This document shows positions 39,564 through 48,516 of a DNA stretch of 64,000 bases, one piece after another. The translations under genes were made by a program, and so were the position numbers. Position 1 is the first letter of the stretch. Every line of letters starts with the position of its first letter. The notes under the pieces are model-generated. The model was given only the letters and a program-made list of their open reading frames with translations. It was not told the DNA's origin and searched no databases. Source of the stretch: Treponema sp. Marseille-Q4130 (GTDB lineage Bacteria; Spirochaetota; Spirochaetia; Treponematales; Treponemataceae); assembly GCF_014334325.1 (NCBI RefSeq), contig NZ_JACSET010000008.1, positions 62,001 to 126,000 of the forward strand, written 5' to 3'.

Positions 39564-39650
39564 GCGGTAAACGCTTTTGAGACTGCGCGGTTCGAACCGA
39601 TGTCAGGATGAATTTGTAATTTACATACATAACAATCGAGGAGCAAAAAA

Positions 39651-40046
39651 ATGAACACAAAAAGAATCGGCGCGTTTTGCATCGATTTTATAATTACCGC
39701 GATCATATACGAAATACCGTTTTGCATATCGGTTATGATGCCGCTGCTGCAGGGGCAATCTCTTACAGGCACGCAAATGACAGTGAGAGTCTTAGGCTCA
39801 AGTTATATCGGCATACTGTATTTGGTTTTGCGGGATTTACCCGAAGGCGGCAGTATCGGGAAAAAAATTTTAAAGTTGAAAATAATCGATGTACACACAA
39901 AAGAGCGCGCTTCGTCGAAACAGAGGTTGATCAGAAATCTGTTTTGGCTTTTGGGGCCGCTTGAAATATTTGCATATATATTTTGCCGCAAGCGGATCGG
40001 CGATATGACGGCTCGGACGGATGTTATTAATGAAAAATGCTGTTAA
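39651..40046 (+). CDS. RDD-family membrane protein
   Basis: 131 residues with three hydrophobic segments. The RDD signature is present in altered form: KRIGAFCIDFIIT at the N-terminus, LPEGGSIGKKILKLKIID in the middle and CRKRIGDMTARTDVI at the C-terminus. Function unknown; some RDD proteins act in ion or osmolyte transport. RBS GAGGAG precedes ATG 39651. Probably a single gene. Confidence 0.85.
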   Translation: MNTKRIGAFCIDFIITAIIYEIPFCISVMMPLLQGQSLTGTQMTVRVLGSSYIGILYLVLRDLPEGGSIGKKILKLKIIDVHTKERASSKQRLIRNLFWLLGPLEIFAYIFCRKRIGDMTARTDVINEKCC

Positions 40047-40083
40047 AAAAAATGGAAGAAAATATGTCTTGCGCATCGGTTAA

Positions 40084-40209
40084 AAGGACTCGAAAGAAAG
40101 CCGAACAGGATATTATGATAATACGCTTGCGCAGTTAAGAGAAGCGCAGAATATAAAACAGTCCGAAATGGAAAATTTTACGCAATCTTCTATTGGCCGA
40201 AAAAATTAA
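40084..40209 (+). pseudogene. Remnant of an XRE-type helix-turn-helix gene
   Basis: An open stretch of 41 codons without a start encodes YYDNTLAQLREAQNIKQSE, then MENFTQSSIGRKN and a stop. This looks like the first helices of an XRE/Cro DNA-binding domain (LxxLRxxxNIKQxExxxFTQSSI). Neither a start codon nor the rest of the protein is present. Could be chance; the similarity is read by eye. Confidence 0.35.
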
Positions 40210-40228
40210 TAATTAATTATGAGCGGTA

Positions 40229-41425
40229 CTAAAGCCGGTTTCGGATCGCGTCGATAAATTCCCACGAGTTGAGCACGCGCTCAGGTGCGGGGGAGGCGAG
40301 GCGCGCTATGTCGCCGGTCATCTCTCCGTCTTCGATCGTCGAAAGCGTCGCCCTTTCGAGACGTCGTGCAAAATCGCTAAGCGCTTCGGTGCCGTCGAGT
40401 TCGCCGCGTTTTGCGAGCGCGCCCGTCCATGCGAAGATGAGCGCGACGGGATTCGTCGACGTCTTTTCACCTTTTAAGTAGCGGTAGTAATGTTTTTGCA
40501 CCGTGCCGTGAGAAGCTTCGTATTCGAATGCTCCGGTGGGACTGACGAGTACGCTTGTCATCATTGCGAGGCTGCCGCACGCGGATGCGATCATATCGCT
40601 CATGACGTCTCCGTCGTAATTTTTGCACGCCCACAGCATGCCGCCTTCGCTTTTCATAATGCGAGCGACGGCGTCGTCGATGAGGGTGTAAAAATAAGTG
40701 ATGCCGGCTTTTTCGAAGCGCGTTTTGTATTCGGCGTCGAATATGCGCTGAAAGATTTCTTTGAACGTGCCGTCGTAGGTTTTCGAAATCGTGTCTTTTG
40801 CGCCGAACCACACGGGTACGTTTTTGTCGAGCGCATAGGTAAAACAGCAGCGGGCGAAGTTTTCGATGGACGCGTCGAGGTTGTGGATACCTTGGATGAT
40901 GCCTGCGCTTTTCATGTCCATGATCGTTTTGCGGATCTCTTTGCCGTCCGCCCCCGTAAACACGAGTTCGGCTTTTCCCGCGCCGGGCGTGCGGATTTCA
41001 CAATTTTTGTATACGTCGCCGTAAGCGTGTCGTCCGAGCGCGATCGGTTTTTTCCAGCACGAAACGGACGGATTGATATTGTTTACGAAGATGGGTGTGC
41101 GGAACACGGTGCCGTCGAGTTCCGCGCGGATGATGCCGTTCGGACTCGGCGTGAGGTGTGAGAGTTTGTATTCTTCCATGCGCGCCGCGTTCGATGTGAT
41201 CGTTGCGCATTTGACGCCGACGCCGAGCCGCTTGATCGCTTCGGCCGCATCGTAGGTTATTTTATCGTCGGTTTCGTCGCGCTTTGTTAAACTTAAATCG
41301 TAGTATTCGGTTTTGAGATCGACGTAAGGGGTAAGGAGTTTGTCTTTGACGAGCTGCCATAACACGCGCGTCATTTCGTCTCCGTCGAGTTCTGCGACGG
41401 CGTTTTTCATCGGTATCTTGGTCAT
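40229..41425 (-). CDS. icd: NADP-dependent isocitrate dehydrogenase (eukaryote-like type)
   Basis: 398 residues from ATG 41425. Oxidises isocitrate to 2-oxoglutarate with NADP+. Shows NPVAELDGDEMTR-type opening (NAVAELDGDEMTRVLW), the substrate loop SPNGIIRAELDGTVFRTPI, in part, KNYDGDVMSD metal aspartates and the NADP site EASHGTVQKHYYRYLKGEKTSTNP, in part. This is the type found in eukaryotes and some bacteria, unlike E. coli Icd. Supplies 2-oxoglutarate for GdhA located 6 kb away. A -10 box lies seven bases before ATG and there is no RBS. Confidence 0.95.
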   Translation of the reverse strand: MTKIPMKNAVAELDGDEMTRVLWQLVKDKLLTPYVDLKTEYYDLSLTKRDETDDKITYDAAEAIKRLGVGVKCATITSNAARMEEYKLSHLTPSPNGIIRAELDGTVFRTPIFVNNINPSVSCWKKPIALGRHAYGDVYKNCEIRTPGAGKAELVFTGADGKEIRKTIMDMKSAGIIQGIHNLDASIENFARCCFTYALDKNVPVWFGAKDTISKTYDGTFKEIFQRIFDAEYKTRFEKAGITYFYTLIDDAVARIMKSEGGMLWACKNYDGDVMSDMIASACGSLAMMTSVLVSPTGAFEYEASHGTVQKHYYRYLKGEKTSTNPVALIFAWTGALAKRGELDGTEALSDFARRLERATLSTIEDGEMTGDIARLASPAPERVLNSWEFIDAIRNRL

Positions 41426-41432
41426 GGCAATG

Positions 41433-41461
41433 AGTATAACTTCTTTCGTGCGCATCGTCCA
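41433..41461 (-). promoter_or_regulatory. Leaderless promoter of icd
   Basis: Minus strand TGGACG (41456-41461), 17 bases, TATACT (41433-41438), seven bases, ATG 41425. Confidence 0.6.
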
Positions 41462-41526
41462 GATTATCGTCCAGCTTGTCTCGGCTTGGACGGGGGCGAC
41501 AATGCCGTATTTTGTGTGCGATTTTG

Positions 41527-41555
41527 TTGCACTGTTTTGCGCGATTCGCTAAAAT
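41527..41555 (+). promoter_or_regulatory. Leaderless promoter of dapL
   Basis: TTGCAC (41527-41532), 17 bases, TAAAAT (41550-41555), six bases GCGGTT, ATG 41562. Confidence 0.7.
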
Positions 41556-41561
41556 GCGGTT

Positions 41562-42785
41562 ATGATAGAAAGAAACCGATGTTTTGCCAATCTCACCGCG
41601 GGTTATCTCTTTCCCGAAGTTGCGCGCCGGAGTAAAACTTACGCGGCTTCTCACCCCGATGCGAAGCTCATCAGCTTGAGCATCGGCAATACGACGGAAC
41701 CGCTCGAACCGCATATTTCAAGCGCAATGTCGGACTATGCGCGAGTCCTTGCAACTCCCGAAGGCTATTCGGGGTACGGCGACGAGCAGGGGCTTTTCGC
41801 ACTCCGTAAAAAAATCGCCGAAACCTTTTACTCGGGCATTGCGGAAGCCGATGAAGTGTTCGTATCCGACGGTGCAAAATGTGATATTGCGCGCATACAG
41901 CTTTTGTTCGGATGCGGAGTGCGCGTCGCCGTGCAGGATCCCGCATATCCCGTGTATGTCGACGGATCGGTGCTTATCGGTGCGGCAGGCGCTGCACATA
42001 ACGGCGCATACGAAGGTATAAGCTATCTTCCGTGTACGCCTGAAAATAATTTTTTTCCCGATTTAACGAAAGTACGCGACAACAGCATCATCTATTTTTG
42101 TTCGCCGAACAATCCGACGGGCTACGCGTCCACGAGAGAAGAGCTCGGCCGCCTCGTTGATTTTGCAAAGGCTCACGGCTGTATCATCGTATTCGATGCG
42201 GCCTACGCGGAGTTTATCCGTACGCCCGGGCTTCCGAAATCGATTTTTGAAATAAGCGGCGCTCGTACCTGTGCGATCGAAATCAATTCGTATTCGAAAC
42301 CCGCGGGATTTACCGGTGTCCGGCTCGGCTGGTCGGTCGTACCGAAAACGCTTTTATATGCCGACGGTACTCCCGTCATCAAAGATTGGTCGCGTGTTAT
42401 GACTACGCTTTTCAACGGCGCGTCGAATATCGCTCAGAGAGGCGGACTTGCAGCCCTCGATCCCGAAGGCCTTGCCGAAATGAAAAAGACGATCGATTAT
42501 TATCTTGAAAATGTCCGTGCGATCGGGAAAGCGCTTTCCGGCGATAATTTTGCAAAAGCGGGAGTGCGCGTTTACAGTACCGGAAATTCGCCCTACCTTT
42601 GGGTGTATTTTCCGAAATACACGAGCTGGGACATCTTCGATAAAATTCTCGACGAATGCCGCGTCGTGACGACTCCCGGTTCGGGGTTCGGAGAAGCGGG
42701 CGAAGGCTTTTTGCGTTTCAGTTCGTTCGGTCATCATGAAGCCGTAAACGAAGCGTGCGCGCGGCTTTCTGGGTTAAAACTGTAA
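41562..42785 (+). CDS. dapL: LL-diaminopimelate aminotransferase
   Basis: PLP enzyme of 407 residues that converts tetrahydrodipicolinate directly to LL-diaminopimelate, replacing the DapD/DapC/DapE branch in lysine and peptidoglycan precursor synthesis. The opening RNRCFANLTAGYLFPEVARR, ISLSIGNTTEPL, the CSPNNPTGYAS loop and the PLP lysine K246 in INSYSKPAGFTGVRLGW match DapL. DapL is known in spirochetes, chlamydiae and plants. Divergent from icd. A run of eight G (42802-42809) lies in the gap after the gene. Confidence 0.93.
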   Translation: MIERNRCFANLTAGYLFPEVARRSKTYAASHPDAKLISLSIGNTTEPLEPHISSAMSDYARVLATPEGYSGYGDEQGLFALRKKIAETFYSGIAEADEVFVSDGAKCDIARIQLLFGCGVRVAVQDPAYPVYVDGSVLIGAAGAAHNGAYEGISYLPCTPENNFFPDLTKVRDNSIIYFCSPNNPTGYASTREELGRLVDFAKAHGCIIVFDAAYAEFIRTPGLPKSIFEISGARTCAIEINSYSKPAGFTGVRLGWSVVPKTLLYADGTPVIKDWSRVMTTLFNGASNIAQRGGLAALDPEGLAEMKKTIDYYLENVRAIGKALSGDNFAKAGVRVYSTGNSPYLWVYFPKYTSWDIFDKILDECRVVTTPGSGFGEAGEGFLRFSSFGHHEAVNEACARLSGLKL

Positions 42786-42844
42786 AATTAATAATTATTA
42801 AGGGGGGGGCTCTAAAATCTGCCGGTTTCAGAGGTTCTCTAAAG

Positions 42845-42850
42845 TATAAT
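42845..42850 (+). promoter_or_regulatory. -10 box with upstream poly-G(8)
   Basis: TATAAT at 42845-42850 with no good -35; a G8 tract (42802-42809) ends about 35 bases upstream. Predicted start about 42857, 98 bases before the isomerase gene. Confidence 0.4.
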
Positions 42851-42954
42851 TCAGATTATTGAAAAGTTTAAACGGGATGCCGGAGCGATGCATTACGTTT
42901 GACTGTGAGCTTGCGAATCGGATTTTTTGTTCCCCGACTTTAAGGAGGTCTGCC

Positions 42955-43638
42955 GTGAAGCGTTCAAAAATCAACAGCGTGATCAAAGAGATGGAAAAAT
43001 TGATTTCCGACAACGGATTTCATCTGCCGCCGTTTTGCCATTGGACGCCGGATGAATGGAAGAGCAAGGGGCACGAGTACGACGAAATCCGCGACAATAT
43101 GCTCGGCTGGGATATCACCGATTTCGGTCTTAACAATTTCGATAAAATCGGATTCGGATTGATTACGCTGCGCAACGGCAATCAGCACGATCCGAAATAT
43201 AAAAAGGTTTATGCGGAAAAGCTGTTGTTTCTTCGTGACGATATGAAAGCGCCGATGCATTTTCACTGGTACAAATCGGAAGATATCATCAATCGAGGCG
43301 GCGGTACCTTGCTCATCGAATTGTACAACGACGACGGAAACGGAGGGCTTGCAGATACGGACGTTCTCGTGAATTCCGACGGGCGTTCCTATTATGTAAA
43401 AGCGGGTTCGAAAGTGGAACTCAAAAACGGCGAAAGCATTACGATTTGGCCGCACCAGTATCACGCGTTTCATGTCGTGCCGAACAGCGGCAGCGTGCTG
43501 ATCGGCGAAGTGTCGCAGTGCAACGACGATACGGCCGACAACCGCTTTTACGAAGCGATCGGGCGATTCCCGAAGATCGAAGAGGATGAAGCGCCGTACC
43601 GCCTCTTGTGCAACGAATATCCTCCTGCACTCGATTGA
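42955..43638 (+). CDS. D-lyxose isomerase family sugar isomerase
   Basis: 227 residues of cupin fold. Interconverts D-lyxose and D-xylulose, with activity on mannose/fructose in relatives. Metal ligands are in MHFHWYKSEDIINRGGG (two His and Glu) and a third His in YHAFHV. The blocks FHLPPFCHWTPDEW, DNMLGWDITDFG and GEVSQCNDDTADNRFYE are family hallmarks. Start is GTG 42955, chosen because AAGGAGG lies seven bases upstream; a longer reading frame exists but has no RBS. Confidence 0.92.
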   Translation: MKRSKINSVIKEMEKLISDNGFHLPPFCHWTPDEWKSKGHEYDEIRDNMLGWDITDFGLNNFDKIGFGLITLRNGNQHDPKYKKVYAEKLLFLRDDMKAPMHFHWYKSEDIINRGGGTLLIELYNDDGNGGLADTDVLVNSDGRSYYVKAGSKVELKNGESITIWPHQYHAFHVVPNSGSVLIGEVSQCNDDTADNRFYEAIGRFPKIEEDEAPYRLLCNEYPPALD

Positions 43639-43670
43639 CAAAAGCCGCCGAGCGTTCGTTCGGTCTTGCC

Positions 43671-45284
43671 TTAAACTATATGCGCGGAAAGGCGTTGTGC
43701 GATGATGGCCGCCGCGCGCTCTCCGTCCATAGCCGACGATACGATGCCGCCCGAATAGCCCGAACCCTCGCCTGCCGGGTAGAGGCGCGCGATCGAAACG
43801 CATTCGCCGGTTTCCTTATCCCGCAGTATGCGAACGGGTGTCGACGTACGCGTTTCGACGGCGACCAGGAGCGCGTCGGGCGAGATAAAGCCGCGCATCG
43901 TTTTATTAAAATCGGCAAACGCTTTTTCGAGCCTCGCTTCGATGTGCGGAGGAAGCCATTCGTCAAGTCTGCTTGAGACGACACCGGGCGTAAAACTCGT
44001 CGGAGGGAGCGTGTCGCTTTTGCGGTGCGAAAGAAAATCTTCCATGCGCTGAGCGGGAGCCGCTTGGCCTTCTCCGTGCAGCTTCGCTTCGCGTTCGAGA
44101 TGCGCTCTCCAATATAAGCCCGCGAGGGCAGGACAGGTGCCCGCTTTTTTAATAAATTCTTCCGGAATGTCTTCCGGCCGCGTTTCGACGACGATCGCCG
44201 CATTCGACCATTTCGAATTGCGTGCGCTTGCCGACATACCGTTTACGACGATTTCATCGCAGCCCGTCGCCGACGGCACGACAAAGCCGCCGGGGCACAT
44301 ACAAAAAGAATAGACGCCGCGCCCCGACACTTGCGTCGTAAGGCGGTATTCCGCCGAGTGAAAATCTTTTCCGTGAAATTGAATCGCATCGATGAGCTCT
44401 CGAGGATGTTCGACGCGGACGCCCGCCGCAAAAGTTTTCGCTTCGAGCGCTTCGGGAGCGTATTGTGCGACGAGTTCATATATGTCGTTCGCCGAGTGTC
44501 CCGATGCGAGCAGCACCGCGTCCGCTTTGATTGTGCGCCGCTCTCCCGTTTTCGTGTCTTGTACGGCAATCCCGGTGATGCGTTTTTTGCCGCCTTCCGT
44601 TTCCGTGAGAAAATCCACGCACTTTGTGCAGCAGTGAAATTCGCCGCCGAGCGAAATGATTTTTTCACGCACCGCGTTTACGATTTTCGGAAGCTTATCC
44701 GTGCCGATGTGCGGATGCGCGTCGGTGAGGATCGATTCGGACGCACCGAAAAAGTTGAACACGGAAAGAATGCGGCCGACGTTTCCGCGTTTTGTACTTC
44801 TCGTGTAAAGCTTTCCGTCACTGAACGCGCCCGCGCCTCCTTCTCCGAAACAGTAATTGCTGTCGCCGTCGACGGAGCCCTGCGTACTGATTTTCGCTAT
44901 CGTCTTTTTGCGTTCCTCCGTTTTTTCGCCCCGCTCGACGATTATCGGCGTGATGCCGTCTTCAAGCAGGCGGAGCCCACCGAACAATCCTGCGGGGCCG
45001 GAGCCGACGATGACGACGCGCTTCGATCCGTCGGCAGACTTCCATACCGGGAGCGAGCTTGCAGAGCGCTCGTCGGGAGTTTCTCCGATATACGCTTTGC
45101 AGACGAGGCAGATGCGTATGCGGCCGTGCCGCGCGTCGATCGAGCGCTTTACGACCGCGAGCCGTACCTCTTCGGTTCGGACACGGATGTTTTTTTTCGC
45201 AAGCGCTTCCGCCGCTTTGCTTTTTAATACATTTTCATCGTGTTCGTCTTCGCTTCGGACGATGAGCGTGATTGCCTCGATCAT
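43671..45284 (-). CDS. FAD-dependent oxidoreductase (COG2509 type)
   Basis: 537 residues from ATG 45284. An N-terminal domain of about 95 residues (with basic KKNIRVRTEEVRLAVVKRSIDAR) precedes a dinucleotide-binding fold: VVIVGSGPAGLFGGLRL and RGEKTEERKKTI. Later blocks, NYCFGEGGAGAFSDGKLYTR, in part, GVRVEHPRE and SFCMCPGGFVVPSATG, fit the uncharacterised FAD-dependent dehydrogenase family COG2509. Substrate unknown. Its ATG overlaps the VanY-like stop by four bases, so the pair is coupled. Confidence 0.88.
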   Translation of the reverse strand: MIEAITLIVRSEDEHDENVLKSKAAEALAKKNIRVRTEEVRLAVVKRSIDARHGRIRICLVCKAYIGETPDERSASSLPVWKSADGSKRVVIVGSGPAGLFGGLRLLEDGITPIIVERGEKTEERKKTIAKISTQGSVDGDSNYCFGEGGAGAFSDGKLYTRSTKRGNVGRILSVFNFFGASESILTDAHPHIGTDKLPKIVNAVREKIISLGGEFHCCTKCVDFLTETEGGKKRITGIAVQDTKTGERRTIKADAVLLASGHSANDIYELVAQYAPEALEAKTFAAGVRVEHPRELIDAIQFHGKDFHSAEYRLTTQVSGRGVYSFCMCPGGFVVPSATGCDEIVVNGMSASARNSKWSNAAIVVETRPEDIPEEFIKKAGTCPALAGLYWRAHLEREAKLHGEGQAAPAQRMEDFLSHRKSDTLPPTSFTPGVVSSRLDEWLPPHIEARLEKAFADFNKTMRGFISPDALLVAVETRTSTPVRILRDKETGECVSIARLYPAGEGSGYSGGIVSSAMDGERAAAIIAQRLSAHIV

Positions 45285-46168
45285 AAAGATTTCCACGCGT
45301 CGATGAATTCGAGCATAAACTGCTGGATGTCGCCGAAGTATTTTTTTTGAAACGCGCATGCGGTTTTTCCGATGTAGCGGAAGTGCCAGCTTTCCCAGCG
45401 ATAGCCGGTTATGTCTTCATAGCCGTCGGGAAAACTCAAACTCCAGCCGTAGCTTTCGGCGTGCTCTTTCATCCACGCGCCAGCGCGGGTATTTGCAAAG
45501 GTATTGTCGATGGAACCGAAGTCGATGACGAGACCCGTTTGGTGCTGGCTCGTACCCGCCCGCGAACTTTCGCGTTCGGCTTCTGCAAGTCCGTCGATCT
45601 GTACCCACCGCTCGAACACTTTTTTTTGATATTCATAGGATCGGTATGTAGAGCTTACGAGGAGGGTAACGCCGTCTTTTTTCGCATCACTTCCCATAAC
45701 GACGAGGGCTTCGTAAGCTTCGGGTCTCAGCGACAGATCGTTTCGGATAACATTGAACGCATCGTTTTTGACGAGCGGAATAAGACGGGCGGGCGCGTAG
45801 CCGTCCGGAAGCGGGTGCGTTTTGTCGACGAGGGTCAAAAGCGAAAGATCGTCTTTCGGATTTTGCGTGTCTTCTTTGAGCACGGCTTTTAAATCCGCAA
45901 TAAACTCTCCGTAATCGTTTATGACTATCGTCTCGCGCGCACGAGCGCTCATGTTCGAAATGACGGAGCGAACGCGGGTCTCGTCTTGTTCCCGCCGCAC
46001 TTCTTCCGCCGTTTTCCGCACGGCAGACGCTTCCGGAGCTTTTGTCAAAAATGCCGTTTCCGTTCCGGCGGCTTTAGCGCTTCTTTTTCGTCCGAATACA
46101 AAAAACAGCAAAGCGAGTGACGCGGCGCAAAACAGCGCCGATGCCGGCAGTATCGTTTGTTTTTTCAT
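45281..46168 (-). CDS. D-alanyl-D-alanine carboxypeptidase (VanY/M15B type)
   Basis: 295 residues with an N-terminal signal anchor (about 5-25), a charged helical region and a C-terminal M15 zinc peptidase domain. STYRSYEYQKKVFERW, SQHQTGLVIDFGSID (His and Asp zinc ligands) and WESWHFRYIG (third ligand His) are complete. It trims the terminal D-Ala from peptidoglycan stems in the periplasm. RBS GAGG precedes ATG 46168. First gene of a two-gene operon with the FAD oxidoreductase; a functional link is not obvious. Confidence 0.92.
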   Translation of the reverse strand: MKKQTILPASALFCAASLALLFFVFGRKRSAKAAGTETAFLTKAPEASAVRKTAEEVRREQDETRVRSVISNMSARARETIVINDYGEFIADLKAVLKEDTQNPKDDLSLLTLVDKTHPLPDGYAPARLIPLVKNDAFNVIRNDLSLRPEAYEALVVMGSDAKKDGVTLLVSSTYRSYEYQKKVFERWVQIDGLAEAERESSRAGTSQHQTGLVIDFGSIDNTFANTRAGAWMKEHAESYGWSLSFPDGYEDITGYRWESWHFRYIGKTACAFQKKYFGDIQQFMLEFIDAWKSL

Positions 46169-46187
46169 CGTATATCCTCATGTATAA

Positions 46188-46275
46188 TTCAATAATTATT
46201 AATTCGGCACGGGAGATGTGCGGCAGGGATTGGAGGGGCGGAAGTTCCGAAGGAATGGAGCCGAAGGCGGAACAT
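46188..46275. repeat. Dispersed GC-rich repeat, copy at 46.2 kb
   Basis: AATAATTATTAATT followed by GGGATTGGAGGGGCGGAAG, TTCCGAAGGAATGGAG and CGGAAC. It shares GGGATTGGAGGGGCG and GGAATGGAG with the reverse complement of the end of the 360-bp repeats (17755-17872, 20822-20939), and GGAATGGAG with 49030-49135. Confidence 0.7.
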
Positions 46276-46409
46276 TTAAACGGAACGCTGAAATGGCGCG
46301 TCCCGTTTAATGTTGAGTTTTCCTTCGAAAACTCACTCATATACCTATGCGCTCGCGCACCCATGAATTGCACAGCTCCTAAATCTGAAGATTTAGTCGT
46401 TGTGCAATT
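46263..46409. repeat. Cluster of inverted repeats
   Basis: Three successive dyads: ACATTTAAACGG...CCGTTTAATGT (about 46269-46316), GAGTTTTC-CTTC-GAAAACTC (about 46313-46332), and AATTGCACA...TGTGCAATT enclosing CTAAATCT-GA-AGATTTAG (46366-46409). The gap 46169-46499 holds no gene; this structured block and the dispersed repeat fill most of it. Confidence 0.65.
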
Positions 46410-46499
46410 ATAAAGAACCCGAAAAGCCCGATTTTTGCGACGCAGGCGCAAAAAGCCGCCCGAAACAATATCCGTACGATACAACTCGCATGCGCTTTA

Positions 46500-47048
46500 T
46501 CATTTGAACTCATATATCTGCAAGCCGCAGTTTTCAAAGCGGCAATCCGTGAATTCTTCGATGGTTTCGTAATCCTGAAAATACGTGCTGATAAGCGACG
46601 AAACCATGCCATGGCATACGAAGAGCAGATTATCGGGCGCATAGCGTGCGCGGGCATCTTCGATCGCTCCGTAAACGCGGTGTGCGGCATAGAGCAGCGA
46701 TTCGCCTCCGGGAAAACGTTTATACGGATTCGCTTTTATCGCGAGGAATTCCGCGCCCCTTGTACTCGTGTGTTCGAATGCGCCGAAATCGATTTCGTGC
46801 AGGCGTTCTTCGACGACGGCTTCGATGCCGAGCGCTTTTTCGATGTAGGATGCGGTTTTGCGCGCGCGCCCCAAAGGCGAGACGAGTATGTGTTTGATGC
46901 GGTAATCGTTTTGCCGTTCGGCGAGGCGGGAAGCGAGAGCGGCTGCCTGCTCTAAACCTTTTTCCGCGAGCGGAATTTCTGCAAGGCCAGAGATGATGTG
47001 TTTCGCATTCCATTCGGTTTCGCCGTGGCGGGTAACGTAAAGAGTCAT
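46500..47048 (-). CDS. Histidine phosphatase family protein (phosphoglycerate mutase-like)
   Basis: 182 residues. Catalytic motif TRHGETEWN near the N-terminus, HEIDFGAFE, and the second histidine in LLFVCHGM. It belongs to the large cofactor-dependent mutase/phosphatase superfamily; the short length favours a phosphatase (CobC-like or broad specificity) over glycolytic mutase. The -10 box TAGTAT (47054-47059) lies five bases before ATG and no RBS is present, so a leaderless start is likely. Confidence 0.88.
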   Translation of the reverse strand: MTLYVTRHGETEWNAKHIISGLAEIPLAEKGLEQAAALASRLAERQNDYRIKHILVSPLGRARKTASYIEKALGIEAVVEERLHEIDFGAFEHTSTRGAEFLAIKANPYKRFPGGESLLYAAHRVYGAIEDARARYAPDNLLFVCHGMVSSLISTYFQDYETIEEFTDCRFENCGLQIYEFK

Positions 47049-47134
47049 ACCGCATACTACCCAAAAACGGCGATTTGCGCTACTATAATTTATTCGGCTT
47101 CAATAAACTCGGCCGGATAAGAAGGTACAAGAAA

Positions 47135-48481
47135 ATGAAAAATGCATACGTCAAACGGATTTGGGAAGACGTTCAGCTGAAAAATGCGGATCAGAGCGAA
47201 TTCCTCCAAGCGGTTCAGGAAGTTTTGACAACGATCGAACCTGCCGTCGCAAAGATGCAAAAAGAACTTGAGCGCAATGCTGTCCTCGAGCGTTTCGTAG
47301 AGCCGGAACGCACCGTCATGTTCCGCGTGCCGTGGACGGACGACAAGGGCGTGCCGCATATCAACCGCGGATACCGCGTGCAATTCAACAGCGCGATCGG
47401 TCCGTATAAGGGGGGCTTGCGTTTCAGCCCCGAAGTGAATCTTTCGGTTTTGAAATTTTTGGGTTTCGAGCAGACGCTCAAAAACAGTTTGACGACGCTC
47501 CCGATGGGCGGCGGAAAAGGCGGAAGCGATTTCGATCCGCACGGAAAATCGGACGCGGAAGTGATGCGCTTTTGCCAATCTTTCGTAACGGAGTTGTACC
47601 GCCACATCGGACCCGACACCGACGTGCCTGCAGGCGACAAAGGAGTGGGCGGGCGCGAAGTTGCGTTTATGTTCGGACAGTACAAGCGTATTACGAATAC
47701 GTTCTGCGGCGTGCTTACCGGTAAGGGGCTCGACTTCGGCGGTTCTCTCATACGTACGGAAGCGACGGGCTACGGTCTCATTTATTTTGCGGAGTGCATG
47801 CTGAAAAAAGTCGGCGAGGATTTTGCCGGAAAAATATGTTCGGTTTCCGGGGACGGAAACGTCGCGCAGTACGCCGTAGAAAAATTGATCCAGCTCGGCG
47901 CAAAACCGGTGACGCTCAGCGATCACACGGGATTCATTTTCGACGCGCAAGGCATTACGCAAAAAAAACTCGATTACGTAAAAAAATTCCGCGCTGCGCA
48001 TAAAGGTATTTCCGAATACGTAAAAAAATTCCCCGAAGCGAAATTTACCGCGAATGCGAAGCCGTGGTCGGTAAAAGTCGATTGCGCGTTTCCGTGCGCG
48101 ACGCAAAACGAGCTGAACGGAAAAGATGCCGATATGCTTATTAAAAACGGTGTCCGGCTTGTTGCCGAAGGTGCGAATATGCCGAGCACGCTCGAAGCGA
48201 CGGTGAAGTTCCAAAACGCAGGCATACTCTTTGCACCCGGCAAAGCTTCGAATGCCGGCGGCGTTTCCGTTTCCGGTCTTGAGATGAGTCAAAACAGCGG
48301 ACACCTTTCGTGGTCGGCTGAAGAAGTCGATGCGAAGCTGAAGCGGATCATGACGAACATCCACGACAACGCATACGATACGGCGAAAGAGTTCGGCGTA
48401 AAAGGCGATTACGTCACCGGTGCGAATATCGCGGGATTCCTCAAAGTCGCCCGTGCAATGATCGCGCAGGGACTGGTGTAA
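47135..48481 (+). CDS. gdhA: NADP-specific glutamate dehydrogenase
   Basis: 448 residues, the size of E. coli GdhA. Assimilates ammonia into 2-oxoglutarate. The catalytic lysine K128 lies in LPMGGGKGGSDFDPHG; DVPAGDKGVGGREVAFMFGQY, in part, and SVSGDGNVAQYA (NADP Rossmann) are clear. ATG 47135 has AAGGT about ten bases upstream and was preferred to an upstream in-frame ATG at 47075. A TATAAT box lies at about 47085. Works with icd, which provides 2-oxoglutarate and NADPH. Confidence 0.95.
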   Translation: MKNAYVKRIWEDVQLKNADQSEFLQAVQEVLTTIEPAVAKMQKELERNAVLERFVEPERTVMFRVPWTDDKGVPHINRGYRVQFNSAIGPYKGGLRFSPEVNLSVLKFLGFEQTLKNSLTTLPMGGGKGGSDFDPHGKSDAEVMRFCQSFVTELYRHIGPDTDVPAGDKGVGGREVAFMFGQYKRITNTFCGVLTGKGLDFGGSLIRTEATGYGLIYFAECMLKKVGEDFAGKICSVSGDGNVAQYAVEKLIQLGAKPVTLSDHTGFIFDAQGITQKKLDYVKKFRAAHKGISEYVKKFPEAKFTANAKPWSVKVDCAFPCATQNELNGKDADMLIKNGVRLVAEGANMPSTLEATVKFQNAGILFAPGKASNAGGVSVSGLEMSQNSGHLSWSAEEVDAKLKRIMTNIHDNAYDTAKEFGVKGDYVTGANIAGFLKVARAMIAQGLV

Positions 48482-48516
48482 GCGCGCCGTAAAAAGCGAT
48501 TTGCTGTGGATTTGCC

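Noticed and set aside
39580-39605. GGTTCGAACC resembling a tRNA T-arm
   Set aside because: No 5-bp T-stem, acceptor or anticodon stem could be drawn around it; it is just a palindrome after the ZIP gene.
42859-42954. Longer N-terminus for the D-lyxose isomerase
   Set aside because: The family starts at the KRSKIN block; GTG 42955 has a strong RBS.
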